Positions 34,829-43,923 of a stretch of 64,000 bases of DNA are shown one piece after another. Numbering within the stretch: the first letter of the stretch is position 1; each line of letters begins with the position of its first letter. Made by a program: the position numbers and the translations under genes. Below the pieces are notes generated by a model. The model ran no database searches, was not told the DNA's origin, and saw only the letters and a list, made by a program, of their open reading frames with translations. Source of the DNA: Candidatus Omnitrophota bacterium (GTDB taxonomy: Bacteria > Omnitrophota > Gorgyraeia > 2-02-FULL-51-18); the NCBI GenBank assembly GCA_022072175.1, contig JAJVIE010000003.1:1260483-1324482 (forward strand), in the 5' to 3' direction.

Positions 34829-36675
34829 GCCCCGCCCGTCGCGTGCTCCTGCTCAACCCCGGCCCGGTCAACGTCACAGCGGGTGTGCGCCGAGCCCTGG
34901 CCGGCCCCGATATCTGCCATCGGGAGGAGGAGTTCTACTCGCTCTTGCGCGCGGTCCGGTCCAAGCTGACAGCGGTCTTCGACGCCTCGCACACGCACGA
35001 AGCGGTCGTGCTCGCGGGGTCAGGCACGCTGGCGGTCGAGGCCATGATGGCCTCGTACGCGGCCGCGGGCGGGCGCATCCTCGTGCTGTCCAACGGCGTC
35101 TACGGCGAGCGTCTGATCGAGATGCTGGCGGTCCGCAAGAGACCCCACACGGTCCTGCGCTCCCCCCTGGGGACCTTCCCCGGCCTCGAGGACATCGAAT
35201 CGGCCCTGCGCCGCGACCGTTCCATCCGGGCCGTGGCCCTGGTGCACCATGAGACCTCCACGGGACAGCTCAATCCCCTGCCGGCCGTAGCGCGACTGGC
35301 GCGGCGTCTGGGCCGTCATGTGTTGGTGGACGCGGTGAGTTCTCTGGGCGCTGAGCCGGTGGACCTCGGTCTGGTGGACCTGACTGCCGGCTCCGCGGGC
35401 AAGTGCCTGCACGCGTATCCGGGGGCGGCTTTCGTGCTCGTGCGGCGGGACCTCGTGCCGCTCTTGAGGTCCAAGCGTCCGGACAGCATCTATCTTGATC
35501 TGGGCGCGGTGCTCGAGGCCGAGAGATCGGGCCATCCTCCGTTCACTCCGGCCGTACAGCTCCTGTACGCGCTCGATCGCGCTCTGGACGAGCTGCGGAC
35601 CTCCGGCGGAGTGCGCGCCCGCGCGCGGAGATACGCGGCCAAGAGCCGTCTCCTGCGCTCGGGCCTGCGCCGTCTGGGCGTACGGCTCCTCCTCGAGGAC
35701 CGGGACGCCTCGCACGTCCTGCAGTCGGCTTGGCTGCCCGGCGGCGTGTCCTACACCGCTCTACACGATGAGCTCAAGCGTCTCGGGTATGTGATCTACG
35801 CGGGCCAGTCGTCACTGTCGGGACGGATCTTCCGCCTGTCCAATCTCGGTGAGATCGGTTTGCCGGACCTGCGTCGGCTCCTCGGTCATATCGGACGTAT
35901 CGTCAAGCGGGCCCGCGCGGCCCTGCCGACGGCCGTGGTGCTGGCCGCCGGGGTCGGCAAGCGCCTGGCTTCGCGCACCGGCGTACGCCCCAAGTGCCTC
36001 ATCCCCATCGACCGCCGCGGGACCACGCTGTTGGAGAGATACTTCGATTCATTCAGGGCCGTGGGGTTGCGGCGCGTCGTGGTGGTCGCCGGGCATCTCG
36101 AGGGACAGCTGCGCCGGGCCGTGCGCCGCTACGGGCGGGGCCTGAGCGTACGGATCGTCACCAACCGCGAATACCGTCTGGGCAGCATCGTTTCCCTGCG
36201 CTGCGCCTCGAGGCACTTCGGGGGTGACGTGCTCGTGATGGACGCGGACGTGTTCTTCCCGACCGAGGCGCTGGAACGCCTGCTGGAACACCGGGGCAGC
36301 GCTTTCCTGCTCGATGAGCGCTCCAGGAGCGCCGGCGAGGAGATGATGGTGATGGCTCGCTCGGGCCGCCCCGTGCGCATCGCCAAGCGCCTGCGGCCCG
36401 GCCTCGAGGTGCTCGGCGAAGCCACCGGCATCGTCAAGCTCACGGCGGCCGACGCGCGACGCCTGCGCGGGATCCTCGACCGGCTCTACCGCAGAGGGGT
36501 CACTTCCGTCGAGTACGAGGACGCCTATACGGAGCTGTTAGGCTCCAGCCGGCTCGGATGCGTGCCGGTGGGCGATCTCTTCTGGACGGAGATGGATTTC
36601 GAAGAGGACCTGGCGCGGATCAGCGCCCACCTCACCGCCTCTCAGACGGCCAGTTCCCGCCACGCGCGGCGGTAG
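34825..36675 (+). CDS. pntC: 2-Aminoethylphosphonate transaminase-nucleotidyltransferase fusion (PntC-like)
   Basis: A 616-residue bifunctional protein starting at a TTG that overlaps the previous stop. Residues 1-365 are a class V aminotransferase of the AEP:pyruvate transaminase type (LLLNPGPVNVTAGVR; PLP lysine in SAGKCLHAYPG). Residues 370-616 are a nucleotidyltransferase (VVLAAGVGKRLASRTGVRPK, metal-binding VMDADVFF, C-terminal MDFEEDL). The combination makes 2-aminoethylphosphonate and activates it with CTP. Fusions of this kind define the nucleotidyl-activation branch of phosphonate synthesis described from Treponema denticola PntC. The 3' end overlaps the convergent mutase gene by 34 bases. 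Confidence 0.85.
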   Translation: MSPARRVLLLNPGPVNVTAGVRRALAGPDICHREEEFYSLLRAVRSKLTAVFDASHTHEAVVLAGSGTLAVEAMMASYAAAGGRILVLSNGVYGERLIEMLAVRKRPHTVLRSPLGTFPGLEDIESALRRDRSIRAVALVHHETSTGQLNPLPAVARLARRLGRHVLVDAVSSLGAEPVDLGLVDLTAGSAGKCLHAYPGAAFVLVRRDLVPLLRSKRPDSIYLDLGAVLEAERSGHPPFTPAVQLLYALDRALDELRTSGGVRARARRYAAKSRLLRSGLRRLGVRLLLEDRDASHVLQSAWLPGGVSYTALHDELKRLGYVIYAGQSSLSGRIFRLSNLGEIGLPDLRRLLGHIGRIVKRARAALPTAVVLAAGVGKRLASRTGVRPKCLIPIDRRGTTLLERYFDSFRAVGLRRVVVVAGHLEGQLRRAVRRYGRGLSVRIVTNREYRLGSIVSLRCASRHFGGDVLVMDADVFFPTEALERLLEHRGSAFLLDERSRSAGEEMMVMARSGRPVRIAKRLRPGLEVLGEATGIVKLTAADARRLRGILDRLYRRGVTSVEYEDAYTELLGSSRLGCVPVGDLFWTEMDFEEDLARISAHLTASQTASSRHARR

Positions 36676-38267
36676 TCCTCGAAGGTCTCGATATCGAACC
36701 ACCCCGAAGCGATCCGCACCACGTGGACCTTCTCACCGCGATCGACGATCTCCTGGAGGACATCCGTCATCTGCACGTCCTTGAGGCACGATGCATTATG
36801 GTACGGGAACTTCTTGCTCCGCGCGGCCTTGAGATACGCTGAGCGCAGGAGCGAGGCGCCCTTCTTCGAGAAGAGGGCCAGTCCGATGTACTCGCCGTTA
36901 TACTCTCCCGGGCGCAGGTGGTGGCCGATGGCGGTCACCCACTCACCGTGCTCATCACCGGCGGTCCTGACCCAGTCGGGCTGGGGCTTGGGGTTGCTGG
37001 CCCCGCGCCGGCGGGCCGTGTGCACGACGATCGTGATATCCCGCTTGGAGCGCAGGAGCTTCTGCACCACCGCTTCGTCGATGAGCACATCGCCGTACAG
37101 GTGCAGGAACTTGTCCCGGGTCTCCTGCGCCGCGGTCAACAGCGAGTGGACCATGCCGGTCCGCGCGTAGTCGGGGTTGCGGTACTTCACGATGCCCGGA
37201 GCGGAGATGCGTTCGGACTTGTAGCCGGTCACTACCGCGATGCGTTGGACGCCGGCGCGGCGCAGTGTGTCGACCTGATGTTCGAGGATGGACTTGCCGC
37301 GGACCTCGAGCGAGGCCTTGGGCCGGTCGGAGTTGAGCGGCCAGATACTGCGCTCAAATCCGGCCGCCGTGATGACCGCAGACGGTGCCTGCTTGTACTT
37401 CTGGATGAACCGTTCGTCGTTGGACTCAAGGACCGGCTGACCCACCAGACGGAAGACCTCCGATAGCGGTGTCACCCGGGGTTCGACGGTCGCCAGCGAT
37501 CCGGAGCGTCGCATCGCGCCGAGCACGTCCTTCATCGCGGTGACCGAAGCGCGCAGGGCCTGGTTGGCGTGGATGACGACCTTGATCCCCATGCGCTTGA
37601 GCTGAGGCAGCTTGACGGACGGATACTTGGTCGGCACCACCACCAGCGGTGTGCGGCTCTTCCAGCGCGCGGCGAACTCCCGGATCTCATCGGGCGTGTG
37701 CTTGCGCGAGTGGATGAGGATCGCGTCGGCCCCGGCGTCCTCGTAGGCGCGGGCCCGGCCGAGGGCCTCCTCCATACCCAGACCGGCGATCAGCGCCTCC
37801 GTACGGGCGATCACCACGAAATCCTTGGAGCGCTGGGTCGCCTTGGCGGCGCTGATCCTGCCGGCCATCTCGTCGCGATCCACCAGTTCCGGCCTCTCGC
37901 CCGGATAGAGACTGCACTTCTTCGGGAAGGGATTGTCCTCGATCGAGATGCCCGCGATCCCGGCCATCTCGTACTCGCGGACCATCCGGATGACGTTGTG
38001 CACGTTACCGTAGCCATTATCGCAGTCGGCGATGACGGGGATGCGAACGGCGCCGTTCATGCCCTTGACGGACTCGAGGGCCTCGGTCATCGTCAGCACG
38101 TTGGCGTCGGGCAGGCATTTGGTCGCGGCGGAGATGCCGAAGCTCGACGCCCACACCGCGTCGTACCCGGCCTCCTCGATCAGCTTGGCGCTGAGCGCGT
38201 CGTGCGCTCCGCCGACCAGGACGACCGGTTTAGTTCTTAACAACCGCCGCAGTTGCCGGGCTTTCAT
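36642..38267 (-). CDS. pepM: PEP mutase-like protein fused to nucleotidyltransferase
   Basis: A 541-residue protein. Residues 1-280 form an isocitrate-lyase/PEP-mutase barrel with DCDNGYGN for metal binding and the active-site loop EDNPFPKKCS. Classical PEP mutase has EDKxxxxxNS, so Lys is Asn and the Asn is Cys here. Residues 310-541 form a nucleotidyltransferase with a degenerate loop (ITAAGFERSIWPL), the lysine motif RPKASLEVRGKSILEHQ and metal site LYGDVLI. PepM-nucleotidyltransferase fusions are known in phosphonate clusters, and the neighbours supply every later step. A lyase or hydrolase on a related substrate remains possible because of the loop change. Confidence 0.75.
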   Translation of the reverse strand: MKARQLRRLLRTKPVVLVGGAHDALSAKLIEEAGYDAVWASSFGISAATKCLPDANVLTMTEALESVKGMNGAVRIPVIADCDNGYGNVHNVIRMVREYEMAGIAGISIEDNPFPKKCSLYPGERPELVDRDEMAGRISAAKATQRSKDFVVIARTEALIAGLGMEEALGRARAYEDAGADAILIHSRKHTPDEIREFAARWKSRTPLVVVPTKYPSVKLPQLKRMGIKVVIHANQALRASVTAMKDVLGAMRRSGSLATVEPRVTPLSEVFRLVGQPVLESNDERFIQKYKQAPSAVITAAGFERSIWPLNSDRPKASLEVRGKSILEHQVDTLRRAGVQRIAVVTGYKSERISAPGIVKYRNPDYARTGMVHSLLTAAQETRDKFLHLYGDVLIDEAVVQKLLRSKRDITIVVHTARRRGASNPKPQPDWVRTAGDEHGEWVTAIGHHLRPGEYNGEYIGLALFSKKGASLLRSAYLKAARSKKFPYHNASCLKDVQMTDVLQEIVDRGEKVHVVRIASGWFDIETFEDYRRAWRELAV

Positions 38268-39309
38268 CGCGATCGCTCTCCTTGTAGTCCTTGCGTGTCC
38301 CCTGCGGCCGGCCGGGACGACCCCGGCGATACCATCCCAAGACCGCGATACCGGCCAGACCCCAGATGATCTGGCGAAATCTTTTGAGCAGGCTCGCCGC
38401 TACTCCGAAAGCCGGCGGGATGCCCAGCCACGCGGCGCCCAGCGCGAGCCCCGCTTCTTGCGCGCCCAAGTTGCCGGGCACGAAAAAACTCGCCGTCTTG
38501 GTCAGGTGCAACAGCGCCTCGAGGATCAGCGCTTCGGTCAGACCCGCCTCGATGCCGCAGAGCCGGAAGAGCACGTAGATCTCACCCGCTCCGGCGATCC
38601 ATCCGGCCAGGTGCAGCGCCATCGACGCGCCGAACGCCCCGATGCGTGCCGTGTACATCTCGGAGACGTACCGGTCCACCTCGCGTAGACCCTCGCGCAC
38701 GCGATCGGGCAGGCGCAATCTCAGCCAAGCGCTCACGCTCTCGACCGCCGCGCGGATCCCTCCGCGCTGCAACGCGTACACGCCGACGCACAGACCGATC
38801 CCGGCCAACAGCGTCACCCACATCGCCGCCTGCCAGGACCCGCTCCGGGGTAGCCGGGGCCAGGCCAGCGCCAGACCGATCAGCCAGAAGATGACCTCGG
38901 AGTACAGCAGGACCGCCCGGCCGGCCAGCACGCTCGAGAGCGCCTCGCGGCGGAGGATACCGAACTTCTCCGCGCACAGCTCGGCCTTGAGCGGTTCGCC
39001 TCCCACGTCGGCGAACGGGGTGACGCTGTTGAGCGCCTCCCCGGCCAGACGGATACCGTAGAGCGGTCCCAGAGACACGCGCGGCGAGGCGCTCGGCGGG
39101 AAGAGCATCCGCCAGCCGGCGACGTCCCATGCGCAGGCCAGCGGGTACACGCATAGGAAGAGCGCCGTACCCGGGACGCCGACCGCGCGGACGGCCGCCA
39201 GCAGTTCCGCCCATCCGACAGAGCGCAGGGTCAGCGCCATCAGGACCGACCCCGCCAGCAGGAACACCGTTGCGGCCAGGCGGCCGCCGAGCGTTGCGGC
39301 GGTCTTCAC
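38230..39309 (-). CDS. LPG-synthase/YbhN-like (UPF0104) membrane protein
   Basis: A 359-residue protein with seven to eight membrane helices and the family segment GEALNSVTPFADVGGEPLKAELC. It resembles the flippase half of lysylphosphatidylglycerol synthase and AglD/YbhN proteins. Placed between the PEP mutase fusion (overlap 38 bases) and the oxygenase (4-base overlap), it may flip phosphonolipid or its precursor to the outer leaflet. That role is inferred from context only. Confidence 0.75.
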   Translation of the reverse strand: MKTAATLGGRLAATVFLLAGSVLMALTLRSVGWAELLAAVRAVGVPGTALFLCVYPLACAWDVAGWRMLFPPSASPRVSLGPLYGIRLAGEALNSVTPFADVGGEPLKAELCAEKFGILRREALSSVLAGRAVLLYSEVIFWLIGLALAWPRLPRSGSWQAAMWVTLLAGIGLCVGVYALQRGGIRAAVESVSAWLRLRLPDRVREGLREVDRYVSEMYTARIGAFGASMALHLAGWIAGAGEIYVLFRLCGIEAGLTEALILEALLHLTKTASFFVPGNLGAQEAGLALGAAWLGIPPAFGVAASLLKRFRQIIWGLAGIAVLGWYRRGRPGRPQGTRKDYKESDRDESPATAAVVKN

Positions 39310-40082
39310 ACTTTGAAAACGTACTGCTTGCCCGGTTCCCGCTCATGATCGGGCGGATAGCTCCGGCGCTTGTCGTCGAAATACCGCAGGCGGTGGTCGC
39401 CGTCCTTGGCGCGATTGTACGTGAGGTACATATTGCGCCGCTGGGAGGCGGTCAGGTTGGGCTGGGACCGGTGCGGTACGAAACAATCGAAGAACGCCAC
39501 GTCCCCCGGCGACATCGGGTACGGCACGAACTCGATACCGTCCAGCTCGCGGCCCTCCAGGGGCTGCCACTTACGACCGATCAACCCGCGCTTGTGATGC
39601 CCGGCGGCCAGCTCCAGACAGCCGTTCTCGACCGTGCTCTCGTCGAGCGTGACCAGCACCGACAGGAAGAACGGCGCGTATTCGTCCCAGCCGGGCTGGA
39701 TGTCCTGATGCGGCGTGAACCCTCCTCCACCGGGACGCTTGAAATTGATCTTTTCCTTGAAGAGCACCGCGCGGTCGCCCAGCAGTCTGGAAGCAGCGTC
39801 GATCATCTTGGGGTCCTGGATGTAGCGTCCGAGCACGGGCTGGACCTCGCAGAACTTCTCGATGCGGGAGAGGATCCTCTGGCCCTTGGCCAGGAGGCTC
39901 TCCTCGAGGTATACCATCTCGCGGCCGACGGACGGGGCCCGCGAGGACAGCTCCTCCACGGCCGCTTGCAATTCCCGGACCTCCTCGGGACCGTACATCG
40001 ACCTGATGACGACGTAGCCGTCCCTTTCGAAAGCCCTGACATCCGCTTCCGTCAACCCGCTCCAACCTTTCACGATCGACAT
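39306..40082 (-). CDS. Fe(II)/2-oxoglutarate oxygenase, PhyH/PhnY-like
   Basis: A 258-residue phytanoyl-CoA-dioxygenase-family enzyme. Iron ligands are the HQD of GGGGFTPHQDIQPGWDEY and the later His in DCFVPHRSQPN; an Arg for 2-oxoglutarate is in SQRRNMYLTYN. The glycine-rich lead-in before HQD is like that of PhnY and TmpA, which hydroxylate C1 of 2-aminoethylphosphonate or its trimethyl form. It could therefore make 1-hydroxy-2-aminoethylphosphonate head groups here. I use the ATG at 40082 (AAGG 6 nt upstream) instead of the GTG nine codons earlier. First gene of the oxygenase-flippase-mutase unit. Confidence 0.8.
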   Translation of the reverse strand: MSIVKGWSGLTEADVRAFERDGYVVIRSMYGPEEVRELQAAVEELSSRAPSVGREMVYLEESLLAKGQRILSRIEKFCEVQPVLGRYIQDPKMIDAASRLLGDRAVLFKEKINFKRPGGGGFTPHQDIQPGWDEYAPFFLSVLVTLDESTVENGCLELAAGHHKRGLIGRKWQPLEGRELDGIEFVPYPMSPGDVAFFDCFVPHRSQPNLTASQRRNMYLTYNRAKDGDHRLRYFDDKRRSYPPDHEREPGKQYVFKV

Positions 40083-40108
40083 CCTACGCCTTTCCGGGCC
40101 GCGCGGCA

Positions 40109-40151
40109 CGTGAGCCGCGTCACTGCCCCCTGAGGGTTCCTGGTGAATAAT
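40109..40151 (+). promoter_or_regulatory. CRP/FNR-family site and -10 box of the YidE-like gene
   Basis: 40109-40124 reads CGTGAGCCGCGTCACT and AATAAT (40146-40151) starts 29.5 nt from its centre. The spacing is identical to the other three sites. Start of transcription near 40158 leaves a leader of about 38 nt. Confidence 0.6.
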
Positions 40152-40195
40152 GATCGCTTACGCGATAAGATAGCCGATATCCGGGGATCACACCA

Positions 40196-41854
40196 ATGGA
40201 TCATTTGTCCCAACTCTTCACGCACCACAGCGTCGCGCAGGCCGTGCTGGTCCTGAGCTTGGTCATCGCCGTGGGTCTGATGCTCGGCAGTCTCAGCATC
40301 GGCGGCATTCGCTTGGGCATCGCGGGCGTTCTCTTCTCCGGCATCCTCTTCGCCCAGCTCGGCCTGCGTATCGAGCCGGAGACGCTCGAGTTCGTCCGCG
40401 AGCTGGGACTCATCTTTTTCGTCTACACGATCGGGATGCAGTTGGGGCCCGGTTTCATGAATTCCTTCAAGAAGGACGGCCTTCGATTCAACATCATGGC
40501 CGCGATGATCGTGCTGGGCGGGGTCGTGATCACCTGGGGCATCATACATCTGGCCGGTGTGGACAAGGCCGTAGCGGTCGGTCTCTTCTCCGGAGCCACG
40601 ACCAACACCCCGTCGCTGGCGGCGGCCAGCGAGGCCCTGCGCGGCCTCGGGGACCTCGAGCGAGCCAAGATGCCCGGCGTCGGGTACGCGGTCGCCTATC
40701 CTTTTGGCATCCTGGGCATCATCCTCACGATGATCCTGACCAAGGCGCTCTTCCGCATCGACCCGGCGGCGGAGGCGGCGCGCCATGAGGCCGAGCACCG
40801 CCCGCACGGCTCGACGCTGGACGCGATCAATCTCGACGTCACCAACGCCAATCTCGACGGTCTGCGCGTACGCGAGCTGCCTTTCCTCGAGGGCTCTCCG
40901 GTGGTCATCTCCCGGATCCTGCATGATGGGGGAGTCGTGGTGGCACAGGCGGACACGCTCGTGCGCTTGGGTGACACCCTCCTGGCGGTCGGTCCCAAGA
41001 ACAAGCTCGAGGAGCTCCGTCGCTTGGTCGGCGCCGAGAGCCGCGTCGATATCCGCAAGCTCCCGCAGGCCATCACGACCCAGCGCATCGTCGTCACCCG
41101 CAAGGAGATCCTCGGCAGGACGCCCGACGATCTGGGGTACCGCGAGAAGTACGGCGTGACCTTCACGCGCATGATCCGCACCGAGGTGCAGATCCCGGTG
41201 ACCGGCTCCGTGCGCCTGCAGTACGGAGATGTGCTCATCGCCGTCGGTGAGGAGGCCGCGCTCAAGAAGGTCGCCCCGCTCCTGGGCAATTCCCCCACCC
41301 AGCTCAATCATCCGCAGGTGATCCCGGTGTTCGTGGGTATTTTCCTCGGCATCCTGCTGGGCACCTTGCCCATCCACCTGCCGGGTGTGCCGGCTCCCGT
41401 GAAACTCGGCCTGGCCGGAGGCCCGCTCATCGTGGCGCTGCTCTTGAGCCGTACGGGGCATTGGGGACCCTTCGTCTGGTATCTGCCGGTGAGCGCCAAC
41501 TTCATGATGCGCGAGATCGGCATCACGCTCTTCTTGGCGTGCGTGGGACTGAGATCGGGGGATACTTTCGTCGCGACGCTGACGCAGGGCGATGGATTCT
41601 ACTGGATGGGTCTGGCGGCGCTCATCACGTTCGTGCCGATCTTCTGCGTGTCGATGTACTGCATGATCCGCTACCGGATCAATTTTCTCACGCTGTGCGG
41701 GCTCTTGGCGGGTTCCATGACGGACCCTCCGGCACTGGCCTTCGCCAATGCCTTCGCCTCCTCCAACGCGCCGGGCATCTCCTACGCCTCGGTGTATCCG
41801 CTGGTGATGCTCCTGCGCATCCTGGCGGCCCAACTGATCGTCCTTTTTCTCTAG
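40196..41854 (+). CDS. AspT/YidE-type putative transporter with two RCK-C domains
   Basis: A 552-residue protein with two bundles of five or so helices (about residues 15-190 and 375-552) around two TrkA-C-like domains (near VVISRILHDGGVVVAQADTL and IPVTGSVRLQYGDVLIAVGE). The second bundle has GLRSGDTFV and LCGLLAGSMTDPPALAFAN, the duplicated motif of the aspartate:alanine exchanger superfamily. Substrates of YidE/YbjL members are mostly unknown; di- or monocarboxylate exchange is typical of AspT and SucE. The promoter carries a CRP-like site, suggesting respiratory or carbon control. Confidence 0.88.
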   Translation: MDHLSQLFTHHSVAQAVLVLSLVIAVGLMLGSLSIGGIRLGIAGVLFSGILFAQLGLRIEPETLEFVRELGLIFFVYTIGMQLGPGFMNSFKKDGLRFNIMAAMIVLGGVVITWGIIHLAGVDKAVAVGLFSGATTNTPSLAAASEALRGLGDLERAKMPGVGYAVAYPFGILGIILTMILTKALFRIDPAAEAARHEAEHRPHGSTLDAINLDVTNANLDGLRVRELPFLEGSPVVISRILHDGGVVVAQADTLVRLGDTLLAVGPKNKLEELRRLVGAESRVDIRKLPQAITTQRIVVTRKEILGRTPDDLGYREKYGVTFTRMIRTEVQIPVTGSVRLQYGDVLIAVGEEAALKKVAPLLGNSPTQLNHPQVIPVFVGIFLGILLGTLPIHLPGVPAPVKLGLAGGPLIVALLLSRTGHWGPFVWYLPVSANFMMREIGITLFLACVGLRSGDTFVATLTQGDGFYWMGLAALITFVPIFCVSMYCMIRYRINFLTLCGLLAGSMTDPPALAFANAFASSNAPGISYASVYPLVMLLRILAAQLIVLFL

Positions 41855-41879
41855 CCTCACGGAGCGCTCGAGGGGCATG

Positions 41880-42986
41880 CTACTCGAGCCTCTTATGGAA
41901 TCTCTTGATGCTCAGTCCTAGCACGAGCGCGCAGATCGCCACCAAGGGCAGGATCTCTCCCCACAGGTCGTCGTACCCGAGCCCTTTGAGGATGATACCG
42001 CGCACGATCTTCAGGTAATACGTCAGCGGAATGAAGTACCCGATACCGTAGATCGGCCACGGCATCGACTCGCGCGGGAAGATGAATCCGGACAAGAGGA
42101 TCGACGGCGCCGCGAAGAACATGATGATCTGCGACGCTTGCTGCTGGTTCTCGGCGACGGTCGAAGCGTACAACCCGAACCCCAGGCACACGGTCAAGAA
42201 GAGCATCGTCAGCACGAACAGCGTCAGCGGATTTCCCCGGATGGGCACGGCGAAGAGGAGGTTGGCCGAGGCGATGATCGTCAGCGCGATGAGCAGGCCC
42301 ACGCCGACGTAAGGAATGAGCTTGCCGAGGATGATCTCCCACGGCTTGACCGGCGTGACCAGGAGCTGCTCGATATTGCCCCTCTCCTTCTCCCGGACGA
42401 TGGCCGTCGCCGTGATCATGGGGATCAACAGCTGCAGCAAGAGCCCCACCAGCCCCGGCACCATGAAGAACGGGCTCTTGAGGTCCGGGTTGTACCACAA
42501 CCGGGGCTTGAAAACGACCGGCGGCTCCCCGTCCGTACGGAGGAGGCCCTGTCTCAGCATGTATTGTGTCACGATCGCCTGGCTGGTGTTCATCGCGGTG
42601 TTGGCCGGATTGGAATCGGTGCCGTCGATGATCAACTGCAGTTCGGCCTGCCGTCCGGCCAGGAGGTCCCTCATGAACCCGGGCGGGATGATGAGGCCCG
42701 CTTTGACCTTCCCGCGATCGATGGCCTGGCGCACGGCCTCGAAGGACGCTGGCCGGTCCGTGATGTCGAAGTACGCCGACTGCTCGAAAGCCTCCGTCAG
42801 CCGGCGGCTCATGGACGTACGGTCCTGATCGTAGACGGCCGTCGGCAGGTGTTTGACGTCGGTGTTGATCGCGTAGCCGTACGTGATCAACTGCATGAAA
42901 GGCATCAGCGCGATGAGCACCAGAGTGCGTCTGTCGCGCAAGAGATGGATCATCTCCTTGCGGGCGATAGCCTTAATCCGCGGCAT
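41880..42986 (-). CDS. ABC-2 transporter permease (YbhS/YhhJ-like)
   Basis: A 368-residue permease with one N-terminal helix (TLVLIALMPFMQLITYGYAI), an extracytoplasmic domain of about 150 residues and five C-terminal helices including VPGLVGLLLQLLIPMITATA. The segment TAIVREKERGNIEQLLVTPV is the conserved ABC-2 cytoplasmic loop. It pairs with the ATPase, HlyD-like and TolC-like proteins upstream as a tripartite exporter of the YbhFGSR type. The start (ATG 42986) overlaps the ATPase end by 14 bases. Only one permease gene is present, so it must homodimerise or a partner lies elsewhere. Confidence 0.9.
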   Translation of the reverse strand: MPRIKAIARKEMIHLLRDRRTLVLIALMPFMQLITYGYAINTDVKHLPTAVYDQDRTSMSRRLTEAFEQSAYFDITDRPASFEAVRQAIDRGKVKAGLIIPPGFMRDLLAGRQAELQLIIDGTDSNPANTAMNTSQAIVTQYMLRQGLLRTDGEPPVVFKPRLWYNPDLKSPFFMVPGLVGLLLQLLIPMITATAIVREKERGNIEQLLVTPVKPWEIILGKLIPYVGVGLLIALTIIASANLLFAVPIRGNPLTLFVLTMLFLTVCLGFGLYASTVAENQQQASQIIMFFAAPSILLSGFIFPRESMPWPIYGIGYFIPLTYYLKIVRGIILKGLGYDDLWGEILPLVAICALVLGLSIKRFHKRLE

Positions 42987-43923
42987 GGGGACCCCGCGCC
43001 TCTTCTTCGTTCTCGATGACGGCGAAGACATCCTCCAGCGACGGCTCGATGGTCCGCACACCCGTCAGCTCTATGCCTTCGCTCCGGGCGATCTCGGCGA
43101 TGCGCGTCCGCGCTTCCCGCTCGTCCTGCACGTTGAGATGCAAGGTCGTGCCGTAGGCCGTCAAGCCCGTGAGCCCTACCATGCGCTCGAACGCGGCCGA
43201 GGCCTTGAGCAAAGGCCGACATTCCACCTCGAGCAGCCGGCCGGCCAGACGCGACTTGAGCTCCTGCGGGGAGCCCATGCGCAGGATACGCCCCCCGCTG
43301 ATGAAGGCCAGCTGATTGCACCGCTCGGCCTCCTCCATGTAGTGCGTCGTGACCAGCAGAGCGACTCCCGAAGCGCTCAACTTGTAAAAGAGCTCCCACA
43401 ACGCCCGCCGCGACAGCGGATCGACGCCCGCGGTCGGCTCATCGAGGAAGAGCACGCGGGGCTCGTGCAAGATGGCGTTCGCGAGGGCCAGGCGCTGTTT
43501 CCATCCGCCGGAGAGCACGCCCGCCAGACGCGTGCGATACTCCCCCAGACCGGTCAGAGCGTACACCTGCTCGATGCGTCCGCGCAGACGCTCGCCCTCC
43601 AACAGATACACGCTGCCGTAGAACTCCAGGTTCTCCTGCACGGTCAGATCGGAGTAGAGGGAGAATTTTTGGGACACGTATCCGATGCTGAGCTTGATGC
43701 GTTCGGGGTCCTTGCCGACGTCGTGGCCCGCGACGGTCGCGCTGCCGCTCGAGGGCGCCAGGATGCCGCAGAGCATGCGAATGGTCGTGCTCTTACCCGC
43801 TCCGTTGGGCCCGAGAAATCCGAAGATCTCGCCGTAGTCGAGCCGGAACGAGACGCGGTCCACGGCCGTCTGCCGGCCGAACCTCCGCGTCAGCTCCCGG
43901 ACCTCTATCGCCGGGACGCTCAA
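42973..43923 (-). CDS. ABC transporter ATP-binding protein
   Basis: A 316-residue ATPase with Walker A GPNGAGKST, Q-loop VSQKFSLY, signature LSGGWKQRLALA, Walker B VLFLDEPTAGVD and H-loop VTTHYME, followed by a C-terminal regulatory region of about 90 residues. The start is a TTG overlapping the stop of the HlyD-like gene (TTGA). It powers the export system of this operon. Confidence 0.93.
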   Translation of the reverse strand: MSVPAIEVRELTRRFGRQTAVDRVSFRLDYGEIFGFLGPNGAGKSTTIRMLCGILAPSSGSATVAGHDVGKDPERIKLSIGYVSQKFSLYSDLTVQENLEFYGSVYLLEGERLRGRIEQVYALTGLGEYRTRLAGVLSGGWKQRLALANAILHEPRVLFLDEPTAGVDPLSRRALWELFYKLSASGVALLVTTHYMEEAERCNQLAFISGGRILRMGSPQELKSRLAGRLLEVECRPLLKASAAFERMVGLTGLTAYGTTLHLNVQDEREARTRIAEIARSEGIELTGVRTIEPSLEDVFAVIENEEEARGPHAAD

